DNA of 64,000 nucleotides from Bacteroidetes bacterium UBA1935 (GTDB lineage Bacteria > Bacteroidota > Bacteroidia > Chitinophagales > Chitinophagaceae), in assembly GCA_002337045.1 (NCBI GenBank), contig DDFF01000015.1, positions 145,826-209,825 of the forward strand, written 5' to 3'. Under the pieces are notes generated by a model. The model saw only the letters and a program-made list of their open reading frames with translations, did no database searches and was not told the origin of the DNA. This document shows, piece after piece, positions 17,308 through 24,976 of this stretch. Both the position numbers and the translations under genes were made by a program. Position 1 is the stretch's first letter. The number at the start of each line of letters is the position of its first letter.

Positions 17308-18960
17308 CTACCAAACGTTGAGCCCGAATTTATCTGCATTATCTTTTGCTATTTCATAGCCCGCATCGTTGTGACGGAGCACGCCCATAGCAGGGTCGTT
17401 GTGCAATACGCGGCGCAGGCGCTCTTCTGCGTCCTGTGTGCCATCTGCAACTATAACCATACCTGCGTGCAGTGAGTAGCCCATGCCCACACCACCACCA
17501 TGGTGGAAAGATACCCAACTGGCACCACCTGCGGTATTGATCAATGCATTGAGAATAGGCCAGTCTGCTACGGCATCACTGCCATCTTTCATCGCTTCTG
17601 TTTCGCGGTTTGGAGATGCTACAGAACCACAGTCAAGGTGGTCGCGACCAATAACGATTGGTGCTTTTACTTTACCTGTACGTACCAGTTCATTAAAAAG
17701 CAAACCTGCTTTTTCACGTTCGCCCATACCCAACCAGCATATACGTGCAGGCAAGCCCTGGAATGCAATTTTATCTTTCGCCATCGTCAGCCAACGTTGG
17801 AGGCCTTTGTTTTCAGGAAACAGTTCCATCAACGCTTTGTCAGTAGTATAGATGTCTTCAGGGTCGCCACTTAATGCTACCCAACGGAAAGGCCCTTTAC
17901 CCTCGCAAAACAGCGGACGTATATATGCAGGCACAAATCCCGGGAAGTTGAATGCATCGTTTACACCACGTTTGTCGTGTGCTTGTCCGCGCAGGTTATT
18001 ACCGTAGTCAAAGGTAATAGCACCACGTTTTTGCAGTTCCAGCATCAGGCGTACATGGTGTGCCATTGTATCTAATGAGCGAGACATGTATTCGTTTGCA
18101 TTGGCTGTACGCAAAGCGTTAGCTTCTTCTACAGACATGCCTTCAGGGAAATAACCTATCAGCTCATCGTGTGCCGATGTCTGGTCTGTAAGTGTATCAG
18201 GTGTTATTTTACGGTCTATCAGCCTTTGCAGCAAATCAACAACATTGCAGCAAACACCTATCGATACTGCTTCTTTATTTGCTTTAGCTTCCAATGCCCA
18301 GTCTATAGCCTCGTCTATATTCTGAGAATATTTATCCAGATAACGCGTTTCAATACGCTTCTGCATACGCCATTCTTCTACCTCTGCAGCAAGGCATACA
18401 CCTTCGTTCATGGTAATGGCAAGTGGCTGAGCGCCACCCATACCACCAAGGCCTGCTGTTACATTCAGCGTGCCTTTCAATGTGCCACCATAGTGCATGT
18501 TTGCCAACGACAGGTAAGTTTCGTACGTACCTTGTACAATACCCTGAGAACCGATATATATCCAGCTACCTGCAGTCATCTGACCATACATCATGAGGCC
18601 TTTAGCTTCTAGTTCGCGGAAATGCTCCCATGTAGCCCAACGGCCAACAAGGTTTGAATTGGCAATGATAACACGTGGTGCATCTTTGTGAGAACGCAGT
18701 ACGCCTACAGGCTTGCCTGACTGTACCAACAGGGTTTCGTCTTCATTCAGGCCTTTCAGCAGTTCCAGTATTTTGTCAAAGCTTTCCCAGTTACGTGCAG
18801 CTTTACCGATACCGCCATATACAACCAAGTCTTCAGGACGTTCTGCCACTTCAGGATCCAGATTGTTTTGCAGCATGCGGAATGCAGCTTCACTTACCCA
18901 ATTCTTACAATTAAGCTGATTGCCCTTAGGTGAACGTATTACTCTATGTGTTGTTGACAT
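17308..18960 (-). CDS. hutU: Urocanate hydratase
   Basis: At 550 residues it has the family's usual length. The conserved NAD-binding segment GLGGMGGAQP lies near residue 172, and the active-site Cys is in the region of PARICWLGMGER near 410. The C-terminal WVSFHHGGGVGMGYSLHAG is diagnostic. It converts urocanate to imidazolone propionate in histidine degradation. No hutH, hutI or hutG lies in the window, so the pathway must be completed elsewhere. It is followed by a terminator and therefore probably monocistronic. Confidence 0.97.
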   Translation of the reverse strand: MSTTHRVIRSPKGNQLNCKNWVSEAAFRMLQNNLDPEVAERPEDLVVYGGIGKAARNWESFDKILELLKGLNEDETLLVQSGKPVGVLRSHKDAPRVIIANSNLVGRWATWEHFRELEAKGLMMYGQMTAGSWIYIGSQGIVQGTYETYLSLANMHYGGTLKGTLNVTAGLGGMGGAQPLAITMNEGVCLAAEVEEWRMQKRIETRYLDKYSQNIDEAIDWALEAKANKEAVSIGVCCNVVDLLQRLIDRKITPDTLTDQTSAHDELIGYFPEGMSVEEANALRTANANEYMSRSLDTMAHHVRLMLELQKRGAITFDYGNNLRGQAHDKRGVNDAFNFPGFVPAYIRPLFCEGKGPFRWVALSGDPEDIYTTDKALMELFPENKGLQRWLTMAKDKIAFQGLPARICWLGMGEREKAGLLFNELVRTGKVKAPIVIGRDHLDCGSVASPNRETEAMKDGSDAVADWPILNALINTAGGASWVSFHHGGGVGMGYSLHAGMVIVADGTQDAEERLRRVLHNDPAMGVLRHNDAGYEIAKDNADKFGLNVW

Positions 18961-19001
18961 ATATTCGAATTCAAAAAATCAATTAATAAAGTAGCATCAG
19001 A

Positions 19002-19931
19002 CTACACTCCCAGTTTAGCCAATTCTTCTTCAATGCGTTTTACTGCATCTGCTTCGCTCACATCTTCTTTTACAAACGGTTTGCCTGTTACATTTTCGTA
19101 CAGCTCAATATAACGCTCAGAAATACCTTTGATAACTTCATCTGTCATTTCAGGAACCTGCTGACCATCCTTTCCCTGGAAGCCATTAGCCATCAGCCAT
19201 TCTCTAACAAATTCTTTAGACAATTGTTTTTGCGCTTCACCTTTTGCCTGACGTTCTTCGTAACCTTCCAGATAGAAGTAGCGAGATGAATCCGGTGTGT
19301 GAATTTCATCTATTAGGGTTATCACTCCGTCTTTTTTGCCGAACTCATATTTTGTGTCTACCAGAATCAATCCGCGTTCTTTTGCTATTTCCTGTCCGCG
19401 TTGGTATATGGCAAGCGTATATTTTTCCAGTTGTTCATATTCTTCTTTTGGTACCAAACCACGGCTGATAATTTCTTCGCGGCTGATATCTTCGTCGTGC
19501 CCTTCGTGCGCTTTAGTTGTTGGTGTGATGATAGGCGTAGGGAAGCGGTCATTTTCTTTTAAGCCTTCAGGCAGTGTTACACCACACAATTCGCGTTTGC
19601 CGCTTTTGTAGGTACGCCATGCATGTCCCGTCAGGAAACCACGTACCACCATTTCTACAGGATAAGTTTCGCATTTGTGGCCAATAGTAATATTGGGCAA
19701 AGGTGAGCTTATCATCCAGTTAGGTACTATGTCTTTAGTTGCATTCAGAAACTGAGCAGCAATTTGGTTCAGTACCTGTCCTTTGTATGGTATGGGGCGT
19801 GGCAATACTACGTCGAATGCCGATATACGGTCGCTTACCTGCATTACCATATATTTATCAGCTATGGTATAAACATCACGAACTTTTCCTTTATAAAAGT
19901 TGGTCTGTTTAGGGAGATTGAATGTTGACAT
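19002..19931 (-). CDS. purC: SAICAR synthetase (phosphoribosylaminoimidazole-succinocarboxamide synthase)
   Basis: The 309-residue protein has the family opening FYKGKVRDVYTIADKY, then SDRISAFDVVLPRPIPYKG, VEMVVRGFLTGHAWRTY and the catalytic LVDTKYEFGKKDG. Its length matches the longer ADE1-like PurC form rather than the roughly 240-residue E. coli type. It condenses CAIR with aspartate using ATP in de novo purine synthesis. It lies 41 bases upstream of hutU on the same strand without a visible terminator, so read-through into hutU is possible, though the functions are unrelated. Confidence 0.97.
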   Translation of the reverse strand: MSTFNLPKQTNFYKGKVRDVYTIADKYMVMQVSDRISAFDVVLPRPIPYKGQVLNQIAAQFLNATKDIVPNWMISSPLPNITIGHKCETYPVEMVVRGFLTGHAWRTYKSGKRELCGVTLPEGLKENDRFPTPIITPTTKAHEGHDEDISREEIISRGLVPKEEYEQLEKYTLAIYQRGQEIAKERGLILVDTKYEFGKKDGVITLIDEIHTPDSSRYFYLEGYEERQAKGEAQKQLSKEFVREWLMANGFQGKDGQQVPEMTDEVIKGISERYIELYENVTGKPFVKEDVSEADAVKRIEEELAKLGV

Positions 19932-19985
19932 ATACTAATAATAGTTTTTTCAGAACGCTGTTCACTGAAGCCCTGAAATGGAATG

Positions 19986-19993
19986 CAAAAGTA
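19986..19993 (-). promoter_or_regulatory. -7 element TACTTTTG for purC
   Basis: This matches TAnnTTTG on the minus strand, 54 bases upstream of the purC ATG. No clear -33 is at 19-21 bases. Confidence 0.45.
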
Positions 19994-19999
19994 AACAAG

Positions 20000-20023
20000 A
20001 AATGCCTCCCGAAGGAGGCATTT
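20000..20023 (-). terminator. Hairpin terminator of the leucine dehydrogenase gene
   Basis: A perfect 10-bp stem (20000-20009 with 20014-20023) has a tetraloop. On the minus strand it follows the stop codon by 20 bases; the T-tract is short. Confidence 0.7.
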
Positions 20024-20043
20024 ATAAAAAAATTATGATGCGA

Positions 20044-21117
20044 TTACAGTCTTGACTTTACATTAGCTATATCTGCAAGGCGTTTTTCTGCCAGCCTGAT
20101 AGCCGCTGCCTGTGCGTGGATGTTTTCAGCCTCAGACAGTTTGTAGATTTCCAGCGTGCGGTCGTAGATTTTTTCTACGTTACCCATTACGCGTTCGCGG
20201 TTGTAGCCATCCAGCTCAGCGCTTACGTTTATGAGGCCACCTGCGTTTATCAGGAAGTCCGGGGCGTAAACGATGCCTTTCTGTACCAGCATAGGGCCGT
20301 GTACATTTTCATCAGCAAGCTGGTTGTTTGCAGCGCCTGCTATGATAGGGCATTTCATTTTAGCGATGCTTTCTGTATTAACAGTTGCACCCAACGCACA
20401 CGGAGCGTAAACGTCCATCTCCATATCAAAGATTTTATCGCCGGCTACTACTTCCACACTGCGGAATTTATCAACCGTTTCTTTAATCTTCGTTTCGTTG
20501 ATGTCTGATATATATACTTTCGCGCCTTCTTCTATCAGGTGGCCTACAAGATACTGACCAACGTGGCCTACACCCTGTACCAGTACTTTTTTGCCGCTCA
20601 GGCTATCATTACCCCATACTTTCTTTGCAGATGCTTTCATACCAATGAAAACACCATAAGCAGTAAAAGGAGAAGGATCGCCGCTGCCGCCCATATATTC
20701 AGGAACGCCTGTTACGTGTTCTGTTTCCAGAGAAATATATTCCATATCGCGTGCAGACGTGTTAACGTCTTCGGCAGTGATGTATTTACCATTCAGGCTG
20801 TTTACAAACTTGCCATAACGGCGCCACAAACCTTCAGATTTTACCTTAGCAGCATCGCCTATGATAACGGCTTTACCACCACCCAGGTTCAAACCACTGA
20901 TGGCAGCTTTGTATGTCATACCACGGCTGAGGCGCAGTGCATCTACTACCGCATCCTGATGGCTGCCATAGTTCCACAAACGGGTACCACCCAAAGCAGG
21001 GCCAAGCGTAGTGTTATGGATTGCAATTATTGCATTAAGGCCTGAATGAGGGTCGTGGCAGAAAACTACCTGTTCGTGACCCATTTGCTGTACTAAGTCG
21101 AAAACCGAAGGCTGCAT
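20044..21117 (-). CDS. Leucine dehydrogenase (Glu/Leu/Phe/Val dehydrogenase family)
   Basis: The 357-residue protein carries the ELFV dehydrogenase N-domain with LGGTRLWNY near residue 42, Lys70 in GMTYK and Lys82 in LNLGGGKAVI, matching the two active-site lysines of leucine dehydrogenase. The NAD-binding motif VQGVGHVGQYL lies near residue 180. Its length (about 360) separates it from the longer glutamate dehydrogenases. It interconverts branched-chain amino acids and 2-oxo acids. Valine or phenylalanine preference cannot be excluded. It is the first of two family members in this window; the other is at 36981-38408. Confidence 0.9.
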   Translation of the reverse strand: MQPSVFDLVQQMGHEQVVFCHDPHSGLNAIIAIHNTTLGPALGGTRLWNYGSHQDAVVDALRLSRGMTYKAAISGLNLGGGKAVIIGDAAKVKSEGLWRRYGKFVNSLNGKYITAEDVNTSARDMEYISLETEHVTGVPEYMGGSGDPSPFTAYGVFIGMKASAKKVWGNDSLSGKKVLVQGVGHVGQYLVGHLIEEGAKVYISDINETKIKETVDKFRSVEVVAGDKIFDMEMDVYAPCALGATVNTESIAKMKCPIIAGAANNQLADENVHGPMLVQKGIVYAPDFLINAGGLINVSAELDGYNRERVMGNVEKIYDRTLEIYKLSEAENIHAQAAAIRLAEKRLADIANVKSRL

Positions 21118-21136
21118 GAGTTTTAAAATTAAGGTG

Positions 21137-21144
21137 CAAACTTA
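21137..21144 (-). promoter_or_regulatory. -7 element TAAGTTTG for the leucine dehydrogenase gene
   Basis: This exact TAnnTTTG match on the minus strand lies 20 bases before the ATG, the same placement as at lepA. Confidence 0.5.
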
Positions 21145-21159
21145 CTAAAAACCCTTAAT

Positions 21160-21810
21160 TTATTTCCATTGGATGACTTCAGTTTCAGTAATTACATATA
21201 TGTGTTGATGGGCTTCGATTTCCTGCTGTTTGGAACCTGTAAAATCGCCAAAAGCTGGGAGTAGCATTTTGCCTGCAGTCTGGCAAAAGCAGGGTAGTTT
21301 GATACCCATGTGTCTGTTTTGCACCAGCTTTACAGATGGATGTACGTGCCCGTGCAATACAAAACCATCAGCGGTTTCAATATCATCGTGACTGATGGTA
21401 AACGGACCGATGTTTAATATCTCCTGATGCGGGATGATATTCCATTTGGTATAGAACGAGTTGTCAAGAATATCGTGGTTGCCAATAATAAGGTCTATCT
21501 GCAAATTGGGGTGAGAACTACGCCAATGCCCGAAACTTTCTACTTCGTTATTATGTACGCTGTGGAATAAATCGCCTGCTACTATCAGGCGTTCAGCCTT
21601 GTACTGCTGAACAATGCCTGCCAACCTTATTTCATCATTTACTTGTGTATTGACAGGGATAGCTATGCCATGCTTGCGAAAATGCCCAGTTTTGCCCCAA
21701 TGCAGGTCTGCCACAACTATGGCTTTTTGTGCAGGCCAGTAAATTGCTTTTTCAGGAAGCAGGTAGATTGTTTCGCCTTGTAATTGTATTTGCAGCATCT
21801 GGAGGTGCAA
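21160..21810 (-). CDS. pdeM: Ligase-associated DNA damage response endonuclease PdeM
   Basis: The 216-residue calcineurin-type phosphoesterase has all the metal-binding motifs in order: DLHWGKTGHF (near residue 35), GDLFHS (near 79), GNHD (near 109) and HGHVHPS (near 153). The early LLPEKAIYWPAQKAIVVAD is typical of PdeM, which is usually genetically linked to an ATP-dependent ligase and Lhr-like helicase; neither is adjacent here. An internal ATG four codons in could be the true start. The preceding tonB gene is separated by a hairpin. Confidence 0.88.
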   Translation of the reverse strand: MHLQMLQIQLQGETIYLLPEKAIYWPAQKAIVVADLHWGKTGHFRKHGIAIPVNTQVNDEIRLAGIVQQYKAERLIVAGDLFHSVHNNEVESFGHWRSSHPNLQIDLIIGNHDILDNSFYTKWNIIPHQEILNIGPFTISHDDIETADGFVLHGHVHPSVKLVQNRHMGIKLPCFCQTAGKMLLPAFGDFTGSKQQEIEAHQHIYVITETEVIQWK

Positions 21811-21816
21811 AATTAC

Positions 21817-21847
21817 AAAAGGTTGCAGTTATGTGCTGCAACCTTTT
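21817..21847 (-). terminator. Terminator of tonB
   Basis: A perfect 12-bp stem (21817-21828 with 21836-21847) with a 7-base loop lies just after the tonB stop on the minus strand, followed by TTTTGTAATTTTG. Confidence 0.8.
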
Positions 21848-21854
21848 ATCCTAT

Positions 21855-22649
21855 CTATTGCAACATGAATGTTATAGGGAGTGTGTAATATACTTTTACA
21901 GGGTGTCCGTTTTGCATACCGGGTTTCCATTTAGGCATGTTCATTACAACACGTATTGCTTCTTCGTTGCATCCGCCGCCTATGCCACGTTTCACAATAG
22001 CATTGCCTACACTTCCATCTTCGTTTACTACAAATTGTACATAAACCCTACCTTCAATATCATTCTCTCTTGCATTTGCAGGGTATCGCAGATTTTGTTG
22101 TATATACTTTATCATATTTCCATCAAATGAAGGGAGTACTTCGCTATAGGTAAGTATTTTATTGGTTTCAGTACTTGTTTCAGTGCCCCCTCCAGTTGTA
22201 TTTGTGTTTTTTGAAGTTGCTACAACCGTACCATCTTTACTTCCTTCAGCATCTACCAATCCGCTTTCTTTGCCTTTCATCTCATCGACAGTTTTGGGCG
22301 GGTCTATAACCTTTTCATCCGGCACTATCTTAGCAATAGGGTTAGCAACCGTTGGTTTAACTGCAGCGGTCACAGGTGCAGGCTGTTCGATTTTAGGTTT
22401 GGGAAGTTCAATGTTGAGCGTGTGCATCTCTATTGGTTTGTTAGCTATAGTCGCAATTACTGCGGCAGTTTCTTCTTTATGCATCAATGCATATCCACCC
22501 AAAGCAATACAAAGACTCATAACAGTGAATAATGCTTTTGCTGCACGGTTATCATAATGCTTGCGCAATTCATAGCTACCATATTTTTTGTTACGGTTAT
22601 CGAACAAGATGTCGAGGTAGTCGGCTTGTGATAATGCTTTTGCGTCCAT
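21855..22649 (-). CDS. Energy transducer TonB
   Basis: The 264-residue protein has a cytoplasmic N-terminus with YGSYELRKHYDNRAAKALF, typical of Bacteroidota TonB. A single membrane helix at about 36-56 and a Pro/Lys/Thr-rich periplasmic linker follow. The C-terminal TonB domain (about 172-264) contains YPANARENDIEGRVYVQFVV and FMLQ at the end. It transmits proton-motive energy from ExbB/ExbD to TonB-dependent receptors such as the one at 3400-5802. exbD lies 50 bases upstream on the same strand; no exbB is nearby. Confidence 0.9.
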   Translation of the reverse strand: MDAKALSQADYLDILFDNRNKKYGSYELRKHYDNRAAKALFTVMSLCIALGGYALMHKEETAAVIATIANKPIEMHTLNIELPKPKIEQPAPVTAAVKPTVANPIAKIVPDEKVIDPPKTVDEMKGKESGLVDAEGSKDGTVVATSKNTNTTGGGTETSTETNKILTYSEVLPSFDGNMIKYIQQNLRYPANARENDIEGRVYVQFVVNEDGSVGNAIVKRGIGGGCNEEAIRVVMNMPKWKPGMQNGHPVKVYYTLPITFMLQ

Positions 22650-22699
22650 AGTAGTTCGTTTATTATTAAAACGCTTTTAGCGTATCTATTCCACAAAAC

Positions 22700-23212
22700 T
22701 TATTGTAATTGTTTTGTCAGAATAAGTTTTTCGTTTGCTGTAATATCTGCAATGGCATAGTAGGCTACTTGGTTGATAGCCATTTCATCCAATAGTGTTA
22801 CCACATCCTGATACTCACAATCATCGTTGGGTTTTATTATTACTTGTAGCTGATGTGCCTGTGCGCTGAAATTTGCAGGTAGCTTGCGCAGTGCAGCTTG
22901 TTTGTTCATAATTAAATTTCTGAGTTCTGAACTGTTATAACTCTTAAACAGCATGCCTTCTTTGTATGCACCGGTATAAGTAGCATAGAGATGGTTTTTT
23001 GTGGGCATTATTGTTATGGTTGCAGTATCTACATATGCAGTGCTCTCTGTTGCAGGTTTGTATGGCATATTGATGTCCATCATTCTGGGTTCTGCAATAG
23101 ATGTGGTGTAGATGAAGAATGTGATGAGAATGAAACCGAGGTCTACCATCGGAGTCAGATCTATTGATGGGCTGCGCCTGCCTTTGCTCTGGTTTACTTG
23201 TACGTCTGCCAT
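22700..23212 (-). CDS. exbD: Biopolymer transport protein ExbD
   Basis: I choose the ATG at 23212 (170 residues, MADVQVNQSKGRRSPSIDLT) over an upstream start at 23275 that would run through the trhO terminator. The single N-terminal membrane helix contains the functional Asp in TPMVDLGFILITFFIY (about residues 21-36). The periplasmic domain is longer than in proteobacterial ExbD and matches the Bacteroidota form. It forms the proton-driven motor with ExbB that energises TonB. It probably forms an operon with the downstream tonB. Confidence 0.88.
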   Translation of the reverse strand: MADVQVNQSKGRRSPSIDLTPMVDLGFILITFFIYTTSIAEPRMMDINMPYKPATESTAYVDTATITIMPTKNHLYATYTGAYKEGMLFKSYNSSELRNLIMNKQAALRKLPANFSAQAHQLQVIIKPNDDCEYQDVVTLLDEMAINQVAYYAIADITANEKLILTKQLQ

Positions 23213-23256
23213 AGTTGGTTGTTTACTATGCAGACGAGTGGATGAGGATATTCCAC

Positions 23257-23292
23257 AAAAAAGAAAAACCGCCACAAAAATTTGTGACGGTT
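23257..23292 (-). terminator. Terminator of trhO
   Basis: A 12-bp stem (23267-23278 with 23281-23292) has one C-A mismatch on the plus strand that becomes a G-U pair on the minus strand. A T-rich tract follows on the minus strand. The structure therefore works for the minus-strand gene specifically. Confidence 0.8.
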
Positions 23293-23302
23293 GTATGATA
23301 TT

Positions 23303-24370
23303 TTATGCTTTAGCTTGTCTTTCCTGTTGCCATTGCTCGCGGTGTTTGCGTAGCGGGTGGTCTTTCGATTTGTTGAAAATCTTCTGTCCGTTTTCCCTGC
23401 CTGCACGGTGCATACGTTGCTCTTCTTCAGGCAGGTTGTGCTCTGTACGGCAATCTACGCTGCAGCAGCCTTCCAGGTCTTTAGCACAATCTTCACATTG
23501 TATGAACAACAGATGGCAGCCATCGTTTTTGCAATTGGTATGTGTATCGCATGGCTTGCCGCAGGTATGGCATTGAGCCAGTACATCTTCTGTAATGCGC
23601 TCACCCAGACGCTCATCAAACACAAAGTTTTTGCCTTTGAATTTTACTGGAAGTCCTTGTTCTTTTGCCTTGCGTGCATATTCAATAATACCGCCCTCTA
23701 CGTGAAATACGTTTTTAAAACCATTGTGCAGCATATACGCACTTGCTTTTTCACAACGTATACCGCCTGTGCAATACATAATGATGTTTTTGTCCTCATT
23801 GCCTTTCAGCATATCAACAGCCATTGGCAATTGTTCGCGGAAGGTGTCTGATGGTACTTCTATCGCATTTTCAAAATGGCCTACTTCATATTCGTAGTGG
23901 TTGCGCATATCTACGATGATGGTGCCTGGTTGTTCAGACAATTCATTGTATTCTTTTGCTTTCAGGTATTTGCCCGTTTTAGCAGGGTCGAAGTTCGGAT
24001 CATCGATACCATCAGCTACTACTTTTTCACGTACTTTCATGCGCAGTACCCAGAAAGATTTTCCGTCATCGTCTACAGCAATATTCATACGTATGCCGTT
24101 CAGCTCAGGTGCTGCAGCATACAGCGTATCTCTGAAGGCTTCGTAATTACTTTCAGGTACACTTACCTGTCCGTTGATGCCTTCTTTGGCAATATAAATA
24201 CGTCCGAAAACTTTCAGCTTTTCAAATGCTACCCACAAATCGTCGCGAAACTGCTGTGGATTTTCGATGTTGAAATACTTGTAAAAGGAAACTGTCTTGC
24301 GGAATTCTGTTTCCGCGAGCATACGCTGCTTCAGTTCCTCGTTCGAGATGCGGTTGTGTAACACTGGCAT
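23303..24370 (-). CDS. trhO: Rhodanese-domain tRNA U34 hydroxylase TrhO (YceA family)
   Basis: From the ATG at 24370 the protein is 355 residues, matching TrhO; a start 48 bases upstream would overlap the divergent promoter region. The N-terminal domain has FGRIYIAKEGINGQVSVP near residue 58. The rhodanese domain has the active-site loop YCTGGIRCEKAS near 195. A Cys-rich C-terminal domain follows (CHTCGKPCD, CEDCAKDLEGCCS). The enzyme makes 5-hydroxyuridine at wobble position 34 of tRNAs using oxygen and prephenate-derived chemistry. It is monocistronic, with a terminator downstream. Confidence 0.95.
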   Translation of the reverse strand: MPVLHNRISNEELKQRMLAETEFRKTVSFYKYFNIENPQQFRDDLWVAFEKLKVFGRIYIAKEGINGQVSVPESNYEAFRDTLYAAAPELNGIRMNIAVDDDGKSFWVLRMKVREKVVADGIDDPNFDPAKTGKYLKAKEYNELSEQPGTIIVDMRNHYEYEVGHFENAIEVPSDTFREQLPMAVDMLKGNEDKNIIMYCTGGIRCEKASAYMLHNGFKNVFHVEGGIIEYARKAKEQGLPVKFKGKNFVFDERLGERITEDVLAQCHTCGKPCDTHTNCKNDGCHLLFIQCEDCAKDLEGCCSVDCRTEHNLPEEEQRMHRAGRENGQKIFNKSKDHPLRKHREQWQQERQAKA

Positions 24371-24415
24371 TGTGTCCCTTCCTTTTCTTTTGAGGTTAAA
24401 TAATGATTTGCGGTG

Positions 24416-24423
24416 CAAAGTTA
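24416..24423 (-). promoter_or_regulatory. -7 element TAACTTTG for trhO
   Basis: This matches TAnnTTTG on the minus strand, 45 bases upstream of the chosen ATG. It lies inside the 77-base divergent region shared with the exported-protein gene at 24448. Confidence 0.45.
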
Positions 24424-24447
24424 ACTCAAATTGGTATTTTTAAACCT

Positions 24448-24906
24448 ATGAAGCAGGTGATTTTAATCATTCTTTTGCTGTTGCCGTCGCTCAGTAAAGC
24501 CCAACCCGAGAAAGTGCCTGTGCGCTTTTTGCAAGACTACTACTATTATGGTATTACTCCGCTGAAGGAAGGCGTGAATGTATTTGTAGTAACTAAGCGC
24601 AGAGAGTTTGAAAAGCTGTTTGGCAAAACAAACAGACCCGATACGCCCGATTTCAGCAAAGAATGGATGATAGTACTGACGATGCCAAAGACCAAATGGA
24701 ATGCTAAGATTGACGTAGATAAAGTATCAATGAAAGCGGGTTCGTTTATAGAGGTGTATACACATATAGACGAAGGGCGCCGTAAGTATAGCTACGATAC
24801 TTATCCTATAAAAGTTGCGATCATCCCTAAATATAAAAATGTGAAGAAGCTACACTTTTATGATGGTAGAAAACTACACCCGCTCACTACGCTGGATGTA
24901 GATTAG
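24448..24906 (+). CDS. Exported protein of unknown function, short paralogue of the next gene
   Basis: I choose the ATG at 24448 because it gives a clean signal peptide (MKQVILIILLLLPSLSKAQ). The mature part is about 133 residues. It aligns with the N-terminal domain of the protein encoded next door: FEKLFGK versus FDELFGM, TPDF in both, then IPKYKNVKKLHFYD versus IPKDKFVKNLVFCD. The two are clearly related, though distant. I recognise no family. The gene is divergent from trhO and 70 bases upstream of its longer paralogue, probably co-transcribed. Confidence 0.75.
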   Translation: MKQVILIILLLLPSLSKAQPEKVPVRFLQDYYYYGITPLKEGVNVFVVTKRREFEKLFGKTNRPDTPDFSKEWMIVLTMPKTKWNAKIDVDKVSMKAGSFIEVYTHIDEGRRKYSYDTYPIKVAIIPKYKNVKKLHFYDGRKLHPLTTLDVD

Positions 24907-24976
24907 CTTTGGCTTTCGGATAGTTTTTAGTACTTTTCAACGTTTCTCAGTAAAGGATATTAATAAATTAGTAAAC

